A stretch of DNA of 64,000 nt from contig JAWKHS010000025.1 in the NCBI GenBank assembly GCA_041394705.1, positions 31,485 through 95,484 on the forward strand. Direction: 5' to 3'. Positions 62,886-64,000 of this stretch are shown here, piece by piece. The notes under the pieces are model-generated. The model worked only from the letters and a program-made list of their open reading frames with translations, was not told the DNA's origin and did no database searches. The translations under genes were made by a program, and so were the position numbers. Position 1 is the first letter of the stretch. Each line of letters starts with the position of its first letter. The stretch is from Vicinamibacterales bacterium. Lineage in GTDB: Bacteria > Acidobacteriota > Vicinamibacteria > Vicinamibacterales > UBA2999.

Positions 62886-64000
62886 TCAGTCCGGCGGGGT
62901 GCGCCGAAGGCCCACGAGCGTCCACGCGGCGCCGGTCCGGCGGAAGTGCGCGACGACCGGCTCGCGCCAGGCCGGGAACCCCTGGTGCCGTGTCTGGATC
63001 GACGCCTCGACGAAGTCGGCGGTCAGGACCCCGGCTGGAGCCTCGGCGGCCTCGGTGGTCACCTCGGCCGGATCGCCGACCGGGGCCGACTGGCCGGTGG
63101 CGTTGTCGAAGCGGGCCCAGGCGATGCGGTAGCCCTCGGGCGCCGAGGCGCGAGCGGTGCGCGTGGCGGCGTTCGAGAAGGTCAGCCGGCCGGCGGGATC
63201 GAGCTGGACGTCCACGATCGGGTTGATCCCCGTGAGCCACTGCAGCCCGACCTTGTCGCGCCGCGCGATGATCACGTCGGCCATGTACTGCTCGGCCCCG
63301 TGGTCGGAGTACTCCGCGGAGCCGACCACGGCCCGGATCGCCTCGTCGGACACGGCCATCACGCGCCGCGCGGCCCAGAAGAGGTCGTCGGCCCGGGCGT
63401 TACGGAACGCGGCGTTGGGGTATTCGGGTTTCCAGCGGTCGGGCCAGAAGTAGGCGGCCTCCAGGTTGCCGACCGCCGGATAGTCGGGATACTCGACCTT
63501 GATCCAGGGCCGCACCCAGAACCCGAGCGAGAGCATGGTGAGGAACGTGGGCCGGGCCTCCCAGATGTACTCGTTGCCGGCCCGCGGCTTCTGCGCCGTG
63601 ACGCTGGCGCTGCCCAGCGTGGAGCCGAAGTCGATGAGATGGTGGCGGACGATCGTGCGCCCCCCGACCGTCACCAGGGTGTCGAGCGTGTTGATGGACC
63701 GCGAGTCGTCGTGGTTGAGCCACGCCGAGAAGGCCCGGAGCCCGCGCAGTTCGCGGCGGTGCTCGTGCGGGAACACGTCGTTCGGGTCGTCCGGCCGCGT
63801 GCCGAAGTACTTGAACGGACCGACGGGCCTGCCCGCCAGCGCGCGGCTGGCGATCACGCGGTACCGTCCGTCGGGCCGGCGCGCGCCCTGGGCCAGCAAC
63901 TGCTCGACGCGTTCCCGCGTGAGGGGCTGTCGATGCCCGAGCGCGTCGCGGATCGTCGCCCCGTCGCCGACGACGAGCGCGGCCGGGTCGAGCACCGCCA
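62886..64000 (-). CDS. Protein of unknown function with a kinase-like HxD-N-DFG signature, 5' end missing
   Basis: At least 371 residues; the frame continues past the right edge, so the start is not visible. The region after YFGTRPDDPNDVFPHEHRRE reads AWLNHDDSRSIN, then 20 residues later LIDFGSTLGS. His, Asp at +2 and Asn at +7 followed by DFG mimic the catalytic loop and metal motif of protein-kinase-like folds. A later TM-like segment (LTMLSLGFWVRPW) and a beta-rich C-terminus follow. I do not recognise the family; kinase-like is inference from the motif spacing. Confidence 0.6.
   Translation of the reverse strand, partial: AVLDPAALVVGDGATIRDALGHRQPLTRERVEQLLAQGARRPDGRYRVIASRALAGRPVGPFKYFGTRPDDPNDVFPHEHRRELRGLRAFSAWLNHDDSRSINTLDTLVTVGGRTIVRHHLIDFGSTLGSASVTAQKPRAGNEYIWEARPTFLTMLSLGFWVRPWIKVEYPDYPAVGNLEAAYFWPDRWKPEYPNAAFRNARADDLFWAARRVMAVSDEAIRAVVGSAEYSDHGAEQYMADVIIARRDKVGLQWLTGINPIVDVQLDPAGRLTFSNAATRTARASAPEGYRIAWARFDNATGQSAPVGDPAEVTTEAAEAPAGVLTADFVEASIQTRHQGFPAWREPVVAHFRRTGAAWTLVGLRRTPPD

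Overview
This is a GC-rich (roughly 70%), gene-dense bacterial chromosome segment. I see no rRNA, tRNA, insertion sequence, phage gene or CRISPR array. It looks like an Acidobacteriota genome, probably of the Vicinamibacteria. The cues are an Oar-like TonB receptor with an N-terminal carboxypeptidase-regulatory domain, an S8 peptidase ending in NIVWGE/NIVWGN hexapeptide repeats, a DUF4159/MoxR/DUF58/BatA/DUF4175 operon, and many GTG starts with four-base stop/start overlaps. That placement is inference; no marker gene settles it.

Layout. 1-8.4 kb: end of a Complex I operon (nuoI), a homocysteine methyltransferase/MTHFR fusion, a SAM methyltransferase, a Tat-exported Xaa-Pro aminopeptidase, a glycosyltransferase-like protein next to Lon, and a zinc-ribbon protein. 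8.2-13.4 kb: a small lipid or polyketide-like cassette (stand-alone ketosynthase, FAD oxidoreductase, two ICMT-type methyltransferases, PIG-V-like mannosyltransferase). 13.5-27.5 kb: a seven-gene envelope operon (TPR metalloprotease, DUF4159, MoxR, DUF58, BatA-like, DUF4175, vWA membrane protein) plus a C13-like protein whose catalytic Cys appears to be Thr. 27.5-33.1 kb: rhomboid, zinc-ribbon membrane protein, FHA-GAF-SpoIIE phosphatase coupled to a short LeuA-like enzyme, citrate synthase and a 59-residue YacG. 33.2-42.7 kb: pstSCAB-phoU, Ppx, CHAD-SixA-lipid kinase, a 71-residue protein and an orphan PhoB-type regulator. 42.7-50.4 kb: glgC, an SLC13 transporter, arsR/arsM and an Oar-like TonB receptor. 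50.5-60.4 kb: a second phosphate block with a HExxxH secreted protein, a TonB receptor with a beta-helix partner, a Tat-exported protein, DUF47-Pit and a PhoR/PhoB pair. 60.5-64 kb: the repeat-tailed subtilase and a truncated protein with a kinase-like HxD/N/DFG signature.

The main result is a candidate phosphate regulon defined by a repeated operator. Six intergenic regions carry tandem TWAC half-sites exactly 11 bp apart: upstream of pstS, the 71-aa gene, the orphan regulator, the HExxxH gene, the TonB receptor and DUF47-pit. In three of them a TAnnnT element lies at exactly the same distance (first base 44 nt after the conserved C of the first half-site). This ties an uncharacterised TonB receptor/beta-helix pair, a putative metalloprotein and a tiny protein to Pst, Pit and polyphosphate genes. 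Separately, several genes have TAnnnT 6-10 nt before the start codon, which suggests leaderless transcripts.
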